64,000 bases of DNA from Lachnospira multipara ATCC 19207 (GTDB lineage: Bacteria > Bacillota > Clostridia > Lachnospirales > Lachnospiraceae). Positions within the stretch are counted from its first letter, which is position 1; the number at the start of each line of letters is the position of its first letter. The notes under the pieces were generated by a model. The model was not told the DNA's origin, did no database searches, and was given only the letters and a program-made list of their open reading frames with translations. The stretch lies in the NCBI RefSeq assembly GCF_000424105.1, contig NZ_AUJG01000001.1, positions 124,001 to 188,000 of the forward strand. The letters run 5' to 3'. The position numbers were made by a program, and so were the translations under genes. Positions 9,692 to 17,005 of this stretch are shown piece by piece.

Positions 9692-9805
9692 TCATAAAAT
9701 GTGAGAAAATCATAAAAATTGGCTCATAAAATGTGAGAAAAGTTTTAAATTTGCCTCATAAAATGTGAGAAAAGTTTTAAAATTGCCTCATAAAATGTGA
9801 AAGGA
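9692..9805 (+). repeat. Four units of a 32-bp direct repeat
   Basis: Units begin at 9692, 9724, 9756 and 9788 with an exact 32-bp period. Each carries TCATAAAATGTGA, and units 2 and 3 read CTCATAAAATGTGAG with CTCA/TGAG ends in inverted orientation. Units 2 and 3 are nearly identical over the full 32 bp; unit 1 and the truncated unit 4 diverge at their ends. The array ends four bases before the -35 of the ATPase promoter. Confidence 0.92.
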
Positions 9806-9808
9806 AAT

Positions 9809-9837
9809 TTGAAGTACCTAAATCTTTATGCTAAAAT
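9809..9837 (+). promoter_or_regulatory. Promoter of the AAA_14/DUF4143 gene
   Basis: TTGAAG (9809-9814), a 17-bp spacer and TAAAAT (9832-9837) precede the strong RBS GGAGGTG. The last 32-bp repeat unit touches the -35, so the array could be an operator. Confidence 0.65.
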
Positions 9838-9855
9838 AGCCTTGGAGGTGCTTTT

Positions 9856-11199
9856 ATGTATTATAAAAGAAAAATTGATAATTTCCTTGAAAACTGGAAG
9901 GCAGATCCAGCTCATAAGCCTCTCATAGTAAAAGGGGCAAGACAGATAGGCAAAACAGAGTCTATTATGCATTTTGCTAAAGACAATTACGAGAATGTTG
10001 TATATATAAATTTTGTTCTAGATAAAAAGTTTTCAAATATTATAGTAGATGGTTATGATGTAGCAAGTGTAATTAAGAATATTACATTGGTCGACCCATC
10101 TATTAAATTTGTGCCTGGTAAGACTATTATTATTTTTGATGAAATTCAAGAGAACCCAGATGTTGCAACAACACTTAAGTCTTTTAAGATAGATGGTAAT
10201 TATGATGTAATATGTAGCGGTTCTATGTTGGGAATTAATTATAAGAAGATACATAGTAATAGCGTTGGTGCTAAGACGGATTACGAGATGTATTCCATGG
10301 ATTTTGAAGAATTTTTATGGGCAAAAGCTTATAATCAGGAGCAGATTGATTCTATTTTGAATCATATGATTGTTAATAAGCCTTTTAATGACAATGAAAT
10401 GAAAATTTTTAAGGACTTATTTTTAGAGTATTGCGTGCTTGGTGGAATGCCTGATGTTGTAAAACAGTATATTGAAACAGGAACATTTTCAGGAACATTA
10501 GATATACAAAATCAAATTAGACTTGATTATGAAGAAGATGTTCGAAAATATGCCGAAGGTCTCGACCAAACTAAAATAATAAGCGTATATAGAAGTGTTC
10601 CAGCTCAGCTTGCAAAGGAGAATAAGAAGTTTCAATTTAACAAGATTGAGAAAAATGCAAGATCGAGAGAATATACGGGATGTATCGAATGGTTAGTTGA
10701 TGCAGGAGTTATAATGGAATGCAATTGTTTACAATTTCCAGAATTACCTTTAAAGGGAAATATTGAAGAGAATAAGTACAAGTTGTATTACCCAGATACA
10801 GGACTTTTAGTATCGTCATTAGATGAAGAAGCTCAAGAAGATCTTAGAGTTAATAAAAATTTAGGTGTTTATAAAGGAGCACTTTATGAAAATTTTGTAG
10901 CTGAAGCATTTGTAAAACAAGGACTTGGACTTTTTTATTATAAAAAGGAAAATTCTTCATTGGAAGAAGATTTCTTTGTAAGAACACAAAATAATCTTGT
11001 TCCTGTTGAGGTAAAGGCTGGTGATGCCAAATCAAGATCTTTATCCTCATTAATAAAAAATAAAAACTATAGTGATATATCTTATGGAATAAAACTTGGT
11101 GATTTTAATGTGGGACATGCTAATGATGTATATACATTCCCATATTTTTGCGCATTTAAGATTAAGGAGTTTTTAAAAAATATAGATTCTAAAAAATAG
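9856..11199 (+). CDS. AAA_14/DUF4143 family ATPase
   Basis: The 447-residue protein has an N-terminal AAA_14 ATPase (Walker A GARQIGKTES near residue 35, Walker B IIIFDEIQ near 92, sensor CSGS). The C-terminal DUF4143 region has a restriction-endonuclease-like end (EDFFVRTQNNLVPVEVKAG, a D-x(n)-E-x-K-like arrangement). Members are widespread in anaerobes, often in many copies, and their function is not established; defence or mobile-element roles have been suggested. Codon use is more AT-rich than that of the neighbouring housekeeping genes. The start follows GGAGGTG at a good distance. The upstream 32-bp repeats suggest dedicated regulation. Confidence 0.88.
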   Translation: MYYKRKIDNFLENWKADPAHKPLIVKGARQIGKTESIMHFAKDNYENVVYINFVLDKKFSNIIVDGYDVASVIKNITLVDPSIKFVPGKTIIIFDEIQENPDVATTLKSFKIDGNYDVICSGSMLGINYKKIHSNSVGAKTDYEMYSMDFEEFLWAKAYNQEQIDSILNHMIVNKPFNDNEMKIFKDLFLEYCVLGGMPDVVKQYIETGTFSGTLDIQNQIRLDYEEDVRKYAEGLDQTKIISVYRSVPAQLAKENKKFQFNKIEKNARSREYTGCIEWLVDAGVIMECNCLQFPELPLKGNIEENKYKLYYPDTGLLVSSLDEEAQEDLRVNKNLGVYKGALYENFVAEAFVKQGLGLFYYKKENSSLEEDFFVRTQNNLVPVEVKAGDAKSRSLSSLIKNKNYSDISYGIKLGDFNVGHANDVYTFPYFCAFKIKEFLKNIDSKK

Positions 11200-11228
11200 A
11201 AGTAATTAGTTTTTTTAGGAGTTTAGTT

Positions 11229-11789
11229 TTGAAAAAATCAGACATTAAAATCATAAAGTCGAAGAGAAAAACATTTTCACTAGAAATGAAAAATGATTTA
11301 AGTCTAGTTGCTAGAGTGCCAATTGGAGCTAGTTCTAAGGCAATCAACGACTTTATAACAAGAAGTGATTCTTGGATAAAAAAGACAGAAGAAAAAATTA
11401 AAGAAAACAAATCTGAATTTGGAGACGCAGCTAAATTATCGAATAGAGAGTTAAGAGATCTTTACAAGGTGGCAAAGGAAGAGTTGCCCTTAAGGGTGGC
11501 TTATTACGCCAAGCTTATGAAGGTTTCTTATTATAGAATCACTATCAGAGCTCAACGTACAAGATGGGGCAGTTGCACAACAAAGGGCAATTTGAATTTT
11601 AACTGTCTGCTTATGCTTACTCCAAAGTGGGTGCAGGATTATGTGGTGGTGCATGAACTTTGCCACAGATTGCATATGAATCATTCTAAGGAGTTCTGGG
11701 CTGAGGTTGAGGGCGTTATGCCTAATTATAAGGAAGCAAAGAAGTGGTTGGCAGATAATGGAGGAAGCTTAATAGAGCGATTGCCGTAA
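11229..11789 (+). CDS. YgjP-like zinc metalloprotease (DUF45)
   Basis: The 186-residue protein has HELCHRLHMNHSKEFW, the HExxH zinc site with downstream His, and the family RTRWGSC motif just before it, which together identify the YgjP/DUF45 (SprT-related, M48-like) group. The TTG start is supported by AGGAG eight bases upstream. It follows the ATPase gene by 29 bp and may share its transcript. It lacks a signal peptide, so it acts in the cytoplasm. The substrate is unknown. Confidence 0.88.
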   Translation: MKKSDIKIIKSKRKTFSLEMKNDLSLVARVPIGASSKAINDFITRSDSWIKKTEEKIKENKSEFGDAAKLSNRELRDLYKVAKEELPLRVAYYAKLMKVSYYRITIRAQRTRWGSCTTKGNLNFNCLLMLTPKWVQDYVVVHELCHRLHMNHSKEFWAEVEGVMPNYKEAKKWLADNGGSLIERLP

Positions 11790-11810
11790 ATTTAATAAAG
11801 ATATTGATGG

Positions 11811-11840
11811 CAGCTGCGCATGAATTTGCGTAGCTGTTTT
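11811..11840 (+). terminator. Terminator after the metalloprotease gene
   Basis: CAGCTGCGCA and TGCGTAGCTG form a ten-pair stem (one G-U) with a six-base loop, followed by TTTTG. Confidence 0.7.
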
Positions 11841-12363
11841 GTGTGTGATGTGGGTTTGGGACTTTTGACTTTTAGGAGGGATATCACTGCTAATAGGCAC
11901 AGAAGAATTCTTCTGTATGGCCCGGTAGCGTAGAATTTCCGGCTCCTGAGCCTCACTTTTTGACTTTATTGTTTAATAAAGCAAGTTATAGCCACTGTTT
12001 TTGAAGTCTTGAAAAAATTGCTTGTGACTTTTTTGAAATGAGGTATCTAGAAAGGCACAAAACCCTGTCTATAAATGGGGAAAGGCTGGCTCTTCTTTTA
12101 AATTCTTGTGGCTAAAATTAGATTTCTTCTTGCTTTATAGGCACATCGCGTCTTTTTACTCTAATTTTACCTGTGGCTATAAGAGACCTAATTTGAATTC
12201 TTAGCTACATTCCCCCAAAAATAAAGCTCCGGAAGAGAGCAAAAGCCCCAAATTAGTGAGAATCCAATGAGAATCCCCACAAATCAAGAGTCCAGGAAAT
12301 CCCAAGAATTTCCGCAGACTCCTTACATTCCCCCCCCACACTTTAGCAAGCTACATCAATAAC
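11841..12363. other. Unexplained non-coding stretch with palindromes and repeated words
   Basis: About 520 bp hold no supported gene. Visible are an 18-bp perfect palindrome (11899-11916), a small GGCTC/GAGCC hairpin (11941-11952), inverted words AAAATTAGA/TCTAATTTT near 12115-12165, the word TAGCCAC in both orientations, GGCACA three times, two TACATTCCCCC words (one extending into a run of eight C at 12330-12337), and doubled GAGAATCC. It could be a decayed element or an untranslated RNA. It matches none of the standard structured RNAs I checked by eye. Confidence 0.45.
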
Positions 12364-12391
12364 TTGATTTTTATTTTTAGTATGATAGAAT
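12364..12391 (+). promoter_or_regulatory. Promoter upstream of serine dehydratase
   Basis: TTGATT (12364-12369), a 16-bp spacer and TAGAAT (12386-12391). Transcription would begin near 12398. Confidence 0.5.
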
Positions 12392-12408
12392 ACCCTACGT
12401 AGACAAGG

Positions 12409-12441
12409 GAGTCGTTAGCGAATAGCTTGCGACTCTTTTTT
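12409..12441 (+). terminator. Terminator in the sdaAB leader
   Basis: GAGTCGTTAGC (12409-12419) pairs with GCTTGCGACTC (12425-12435) apart from two mismatches and is followed by six T. It begins about ten bases after the predicted start of transcription and ends 82 bp before sdaAB, so it could attenuate the operon or end a very short RNA. Confidence 0.65.
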
Positions 12442-12523
12442 ATTTGAAGGGATGATGTTGCTTAGAGGCTGCTTCAAAGAAACTTTTTAAAAAGCAGAAG
12501 AGAAGTAACACTTAGGAGACTTT

Positions 12524-13198
12524 ATGAATATTTTTGATATTATGGGGCCAATCATGGTTGGACCTTCAAGTTCACATACAGCAGGAGCTGCAAGAATAGG
12601 TTATGTTTCAAGGCAGCTCTTAGGAGAAGATTTAAAGAAAGCAGAAATTTTACTTCATGGTTCCTTTGCCAAAACAGGTAAGGGACATGGAACTGATAAG
12701 GCTATTGTTGCTGGACTTATGGGTATGATGCCAGATGATGAGAGAATTCCAGATAGCTTTGACATTGCCAAAAGTCAAGGAATCGAGTTAAGCGTTGGTG
12801 AGGCTTTACTAAAGACAGAATATGCCAATGCTTGCTTACTAAATCTTGAGTCAGTAAATGGCAGAAGCTTAAGCATTATGGCTGCATCTCTTGGAGGCGG
12901 TAGAATTTCCATAGAGCAGATTGATGGGATCGATACACATTTTTCAGGCGATTATCCAACACTTATAGTCCACAATCTGGATCAGCCGGGTCATGTAGCT
13001 GAGGTAACTTCAACCCTTGCACACAAAAGTGTTAACATAGCAACGCTTAATCTTTACAGAGATAAGCGAGGCGGATACGCAGTTATGATTATTGAAACTG
13101 ATCAGGATATTCCAGAGACAGCTATTAAATGGATTGAGCATTTAGAAGGCGTTATAAAGGTAACTTATATTAATATCGAGAAACAGAAAGAGGCTTAA
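12524..13198 (+). CDS. sdaAB: L-serine dehydratase, iron-sulfur-dependent, beta subunit
   Basis: The 224-residue protein starts NIFDIMGPIMVGPSSSHTAGAARIG, the signature of the beta subunit of the [4Fe-4S] L-serine dehydratase, and ends with an ACT domain (about 148-220, LDQPGHVAEVTSTLA). With the alpha subunit it deaminates serine to pyruvate and ammonia in the cytoplasm. TAGGAG precedes the ATG. One base separates it from sdaAA, so the two are translationally coupled. A terminator-like leader lies upstream. The family identification is firm. Confidence 0.96.
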   Translation: MNIFDIMGPIMVGPSSSHTAGAARIGYVSRQLLGEDLKKAEILLHGSFAKTGKGHGTDKAIVAGLMGMMPDDERIPDSFDIAKSQGIELSVGEALLKTEYANACLLNLESVNGRSLSIMAASLGGGRISIEQIDGIDTHFSGDYPTLIVHNLDQPGHVAEVTSTLAHKSVNIATLNLYRDKRGGYAVMIIETDQDIPETAIKWIEHLEGVIKVTYINIEKQKEA

Positions 13199-13199
13199 T

Positions 13200-14132
13200 A
13201 TGGCTTATACAAGTATTGTTGAATTAATTGATAATAGCACAGATGTGGAAGAACTTATTGATAGAATCATTGCTAATGATGCCAATGAACGTGGCATTAG
13301 CTGTGAAGCTTCTTTTGAGCAAATGAAAATTTTATGGGAGGCTATGCTTGCTTCTGTAAATAATTATGACGGTTATTTAAGGTCCAATAGTGGTTTGTCT
13401 GGTGGCGATGCCAAGAAATATGAGGATTTTAGAAGAAATGGTGGTGGGGTAGTAGGAGATTTACTTGCTAATCTTATTACAAATGCTCTAAAGGTTTCAG
13501 AATCTAATGCTTGTATGAAGAGAATTGTTGCGGCACCAACTGCCGGATCTTGCGGCGTAATTCCAGCAGTTTTGATTACTCTTTACAATCATAGAAAGGC
13601 CAATTTAGCTAGCTTTCAGCCAATCCTTATTAAGAATGAAAATGTATCAAAGGACGATTACAATTTCACTCTTGATGATAAAATCGTACGAAGCCTTTAT
13701 CTGGCTGCAGCAGTGGGGGAAGTAATTGCTTATAGAGCTTCAATTGCTGGTGCTGAAGGTGGTTGTCAAGCAGAGATAGGAGCAGCAAGTTCAATGGCAG
13801 CTTGTGCTTTTGCTTATCTTAATGCAGGAAATATCCAGCAGATCATGCATGCCGGTGCCCTTTCTCTTAAGGCTTTACTCGGACTTGCTTGTGATCCAGT
13901 GGGCGGTTATGTTGAAGTTCCATGTATTAAGAGAAATGTTACTGGTGCTGCAAATGCAGTAACTTCTGCAGAGCTTGCTCTTGCAGGAATTGAAAGTAGA
14001 ATTCCTTTTGATGAAGTTATAGATGCAATGGGTGAGATTGGCCGAAAGATGGACATCTCCCTAAGAGAAACAAGTACTGGTGGTCTTGCAATGACACCAA
14101 CAGGAAGACAGTATTTACCAAAGCAGGATTAA
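13200..14132 (+). CDS. sdaAA: L-serine dehydratase, iron-sulfur-dependent, alpha subunit
   Basis: The 310-residue protein carries the alpha-subunit motifs: VAAPTAGSCGVIPAVL near residue 115 with a cluster-ligand Cys, AEGGCQAEIGAASSMAA near 188, and GLACDPVGGYVEVPC near 236. The conserved cysteines are present, so the [4Fe-4S] site looks intact. The ATG lies one base after the sdaAB stop. The gene ends at a bidirectional terminator shared with the convergent ZIP transporter gene. Confidence 0.96.
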   Translation: MAYTSIVELIDNSTDVEELIDRIIANDANERGISCEASFEQMKILWEAMLASVNNYDGYLRSNSGLSGGDAKKYEDFRRNGGGVVGDLLANLITNALKVSESNACMKRIVAAPTAGSCGVIPAVLITLYNHRKANLASFQPILIKNENVSKDDYNFTLDDKIVRSLYLAAAVGEVIAYRASIAGAEGGCQAEIGAASSMAACAFAYLNAGNIQQIMHAGALSLKALLGLACDPVGGYVEVPCIKRNVTGAANAVTSAELALAGIESRIPFDEVIDAMGEIGRKMDISLRETSTGGLAMTPTGRQYLPKQD

Positions 14133-14172
14133 AAAAGATGGTCAAAGCGCTTAGCACTTTGGCCATCTTTTA
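14133..14172. terminator. Bidirectional terminator between sdaAA and the ZIP gene
   Basis: AAAAGATGGTCAAAG pairs with CTTTGGCCATCTTTT around a short loop, with A and T tracts on both sides. Confidence 0.85.
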
Positions 14173-14203
14173 CTATAATCTCTATTTTTTATCACAATTA
14201 TCA

Positions 14204-15001
14204 CTATCCTAGTGCCACATCAAGCACCATCATTAGGCCGAATCCTATTGCAAAAGCAAGAGTGGACCAGTTTGAGTGCTCCCCTTCGGAAGCTTCAGGT
14301 AAGAGTTCTTCTACAACTACGTAAATCATTGCGCCAGCTGCGAAGGAAAGCAGATAAGGTAGAATTGGAACCATAAGATTAGTAAGTAAAATTGTAATGA
14401 TTGTTCCAATAGGTTCTACTACACCTGAACCAAAACCATAAAGGAAAGCCTTGGATTTGCTCTTTAATTCATGTCTTAAAGGAAGGGAAATAATTGCGCC
14501 TTCTGGGAAGTTCTGAATTGCAATACCAATTGCTAGGGCAAGAGCACCTGAAAGAGTAATAGCGCTAGCGCCTGAAATATAGGCGGCAAGGGCTACACCA
14601 ACGGCCATGCCTTCTGGAAAATTATGCAAAGTAACTGCAAATACAAGCATTGTACTTTTTGGTAAGTTTGCATGTAAACCCTCAGGTTTATCACTGTTTG
14701 CGTGAAGGTGAGGAATAATAAAATCGATTAAAAGTAAGAATAAGATACCTAACATGAAACCTGTTAATGCTGGGGCAAATGCAAGCTTACCCATTGGTTT
14801 ACATTGCTCCATAGCAGGAATTAACAAAGACCAAACCGAGGCTGCCATCATAACACCCGCTGCAAAACCTGACAATATCTTTTGAATAAGTGGGTTCATG
14901 CTATCGCTCTTAAATAGGAATACCATTGCAGCACCAAGTGTAGTTCCAAGAAATGGAATTAAGATGCCAATAGTTAGTATGTCCATATTATTTGCTATCA
15001 T
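14204..15001 (-). CDS. ZIP-family divalent metal transporter, ZupT-like
   Basis: About eight membrane segments and the two paired ZIP motifs are visible: HNFPEGMAVG and QNFPEGAII. These form the binuclear site of GufA/ZupT-type importers, here with Gln in place of the second His. A His/Asn stretch (PHLHANSDKPEGLHAN) forms the cytoplasmic metal-sensing loop. The start at 15001 is preferred to 15019 because AAAGCGGTG lies six bases before it, while the upstream ATG has no RBS. It likely imports zinc, iron or manganese. It is divergent from the metal-binding NifX-FKBP gene with 156 bp between them. Confidence 0.9.
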   Translation of the reverse strand: MIANNMDILTIGILIPFLGTTLGAAMVFLFKSDSMNPLIQKILSGFAAGVMMAASVWSLLIPAMEQCKPMGKLAFAPALTGFMLGILFLLLIDFIIPHLHANSDKPEGLHANLPKSTMLVFAVTLHNFPEGMAVGVALAAYISGASAITLSGALALAIGIAIQNFPEGAIISLPLRHELKSKSKAFLYGFGSGVVEPIGTIITILLTNLMVPILPYLLSFAAGAMIYVVVEELLPEASEGEHSNWSTLAFAIGFGLMMVLDVALG

Positions 15002-15092
15002 ATTGTTCACCGCTTTCATTTAATATATATGATTACAATACAATAGTATATAAAAAAAATCAATGCACATTTATCTTATAAACAAATAGCTA

Positions 15093-15121
15093 TTGAGAAT
15101 TTTTCGCAAATCTTGTAGAAT
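15093..15121 (+). promoter_or_regulatory. Promoter of the NifX-FKBP fusion gene
   Basis: TTGAGA (15093-15098), a 17-bp spacer and TAGAAT (15116-15121), 36 bp before the ATG. Confidence 0.65.
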
Positions 15122-15157
15122 TGGAAAGATATTATTTTTATTTTAAGGAGATTTGTA

Positions 15158-16084
15158 ATGAGAATAGCTGTAACATATTCAAATGGCAACGTTTTCCCAC
15201 ATTTTGGTAAGACAGAAGAATTCAAGGTTTATGAAGTTGAAGATAAAAAGATTCTTTCAAGCGAAGTAATTAGCTCAAATGGCGAAGGTCATGGTGCACT
15301 TGCTGGCCTACTTAAGAATCAGAATGTTAATGTTCTTATTTGTGGCGGCCTTGGTGGCGGTGCTCTTAATGCTTTAGAAGAAGCTGGTATTGAGGTTATT
15401 GCTGGTGCAGAAGGTAATACAGATGCAGCAGTTGAGAGCTACTTAAAGGGCGAATTAGTTTCAACAGGTGTTAATTGTGATCACCATGATCATGAGAATG
15501 CTAGTGAAGAACATGCATGTGGTGGTTGTGGACATCATTCTGAAAATGATAATGAAGAAAGCGGGTGCAACTGTGGTGATTCTGAGGAAGAATGCAGCGG
15601 TTCATGTGGAAGCTGTTCAGGATGTTCTGGTGAACCAGAAGTTATCTATGAAGGTAAGAATGCTGGTAAGACTGTAAGAGTACATTACAAGGGTACATTA
15701 AATGATGGTACACAGTTTGATTCATCTTATGATAGAGGAGAACCTCTTGAGTTCTTAGCTGGTGTTGGTATGATGATTAAGGGCTTTGATAAGGCTGTAG
15801 TTGATATGGAAGTTGGAGACAAGGTTTCAATTCATCTTTCACCAGAAGAAGCTTATGGTATGCCAAGCGAAAGCAACATCATTAAGTTAAAGATTGCAGA
15901 CCTTCCAGGTTCTGAAGAATTAGAGGTTGGTAATCAGGCTTATTTACAGAATGCATACGGCGGAGCTGTAGCTGTTAGAGTAACAGAGAAGACTGAGGAA
16001 GAAATTACATTTGATGCTAACCATGAATTAGCAGGTAAGGAACTTAACTTCGATATCGAATTAGTTAGCGTTAAGGAAGACTAA
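15158..16084 (+). CDS. Fusion: NifX/NifB-type domain, Cys/His-rich linker, SlyD-like FKBP isomerase
   Basis: Residues 1-105 match the dinitrogenase iron-molybdenum-cofactor (NifX/NifB C-terminal) fold (FGKTEEFKVYEV, LICGGLGGGALNALEEAGI). Residues 107-163 are packed with Cys and His (HHDHEN, CGGCGHH, GCNCGD, CGSCSGCSG). Residues 164-308 form an FKBP prolyl isomerase of the SlyD type (VRVHYKGTLNDGTQFDSS, PLEFLAGVGMMIKGFDKAV) with an insert-in-flap domain and a second strand pair. E. coli SlyD keeps its metal-binding Cys/His tract at the C-terminus; here it is internal. This suggests a metallochaperone-foldase. RBS AAGGAG; single gene ending at a repeat element. The metal is unknown. Confidence 0.87.
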   Translation: MRIAVTYSNGNVFPHFGKTEEFKVYEVEDKKILSSEVISSNGEGHGALAGLLKNQNVNVLICGGLGGGALNALEEAGIEVIAGAEGNTDAAVESYLKGELVSTGVNCDHHDHENASEEHACGGCGHHSENDNEESGCNCGDSEEECSGSCGSCSGCSGEPEVIYEGKNAGKTVRVHYKGTLNDGTQFDSSYDRGEPLEFLAGVGMMIKGFDKAVVDMEVGDKVSIHLSPEEAYGMPSESNIIKLKIADLPGSEELEVGNQAYLQNAYGGAVAVRVTEKTEEEITFDANHELAGKELNFDIELVSVKED

Positions 16085-16085
16085 T

Positions 16086-16229
16086 CAGGAATTTGTCTGC
16101 AGTAGGAACATCAGCCATTAGAATTTTGCTTCGCAAAATTAGGCTGACGCTAAGTAGCAAACACGGAGTGTTTGCTACATCTGAAGCAGACCCGAATCCG
16201 GCGCGCAAGACTCGCGAGCGAGTCTTGAC
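16086..16229 (-). repeat. Dispersed repeat module A with an 81-bp insertion
   Basis: Bases 16086-16100 plus 16182-16229 equal, base for base, the reverse complement of the 63-bp element at 21398-21460. Between them lie 81 bp (16101-16181) absent from the other copy. In the uninterrupted copy the junction is the loop of a GTCTGC/GCAGAC hairpin, so the insertion sits at the hairpin tip. The inserted DNA itself has two hairpins (TCAGCC/GGCTGA, and GTAGCAAACAC/GTGTTTGCTAC with a three-base loop). The strand is given relative to the 21.4-kb copy. Confidence 0.9.
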
Positions 16230-16242
16230 TTTCATATATTAA

Positions 16243-16312
16243 AAAAGCACTCAAGAAATTGATATGTACCCAGAATCCTGGACATATATCAAATTTACTT
16301 GAGTGCTTTTTA
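16243..16312. terminator. Bidirectional terminator
   Basis: AAAAGCACTCAAG (16243-16255) and CTTGAGTGCTTTT (16298-16310) pair perfectly, with an inner GATATGT/ACATATATC helix, between convergent genes. Confidence 0.85.
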
Positions 16313-16319
16313 TTTATTC

Positions 16320-16997
16320 TTATCTATAGCTTACAAGTTCTGGCTTATCTATTACAAGGTAATATCGCTCCATAGTGCTTAATTTATCGCAATCTTCCCA
16401 GGTGTAATAATATTTTTTTAGGGCTTGATCCAATCTTTGATAAATTCCAAAACATTCAGGATCTAAGCCGATTTCTCGAATTAATCGTGCCTTATTTACT
16501 TTAAACATAAATAAATAGTTAATATAGCTGTAACCCATAATGCCAAGAATTTTTCTTAGAAGCTTTTTTCTTTTTGGGCTATTTTCAATCTCTGCATTAG
16601 TCATGTCTTTTAGATAATAATTATAGGAGTTAAGCCTTTTAACGTTTTCTTTTTGATAGTTAATGCGTCGAAGTTCATAGGCGGCACGAAAATCATTTTT
16701 CTTTTTAATTTCGGCCTTTTCTTTGTTGTAAGCATCAAGGTAAGCTTTATTGTAGGAGTTAGCATTAGTTGCATCATCCGCCGCATCTGGTAAAGAAAAC
16801 ATCCAGTCATCATCATCGTCGTCATCATCAAAAATGCTATTTGAACCTAGATTATGAGTACGTCTAAATTCCTTTTCAAAATCTTCTTCATAGAAAGCTC
16901 TCTCTTTTCTATCTATGTGACCATCACGATTATAATCATAACCAGCACGTTTCATTTTATCTTCTTGAATTTCAAAAAAGGTATCCCAAAAGCCCAT
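16320..16997 (-). CDS. Hypothetical protein with a single EF-hand loop
   Basis: The 225-residue soluble protein is of unknown function. Residues 20-31 read DYNRDGHIDRKE, with Asp, Asn, Asp, Asp and Glu at positions 1, 3, 5, 9 and 12 of a canonical EF-hand calcium loop, followed by a helix. An acidic run of Asp occurs near residues 58-65. The rest is helical and basic-aromatic, with no motif I recognise. It starts 8 bp after the FAD-dehydrogenase stop and is probably cotranscribed with it. GGAGG precedes the ATG. A lone EF-hand usually works as a dimer or structural site. Confidence 0.7.
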   Translation of the reverse strand: MGFWDTFFEIQEDKMKRAGYDYNRDGHIDRKERAFYEEDFEKEFRRTHNLGSNSIFDDDDDDDDWMFSLPDAADDATNANSYNKAYLDAYNKEKAEIKKKNDFRAAYELRRINYQKENVKRLNSYNYYLKDMTNAEIENSPKRKKLLRKILGIMGYSYINYLFMFKVNKARLIREIGLDPECFGIYQRLDQALKKYYYTWEDCDKLSTMERYYLVIDKPELVSYR

Positions 16998-17005
16998 AGG
17001 ACCTC

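Noticed and set aside
9692-9805. Four evenly spaced repeats resembling a short CRISPR array
   Set aside because: The units are contiguous 32-bp direct repeats without unique spacers, and no cas genes are nearby.
11820-11933. 37-codon ORF starting inside the terminator after the metalloprotease gene
   Set aside because: There is no RBS, the start lies in a terminator loop, and the product is unlike any real protein.
11790-12523. RNase P RNA, tmRNA, SRP RNA or 6S RNA in the gene-free stretch
   Set aside because: None of the conserved sequence cores of these RNAs is visible.
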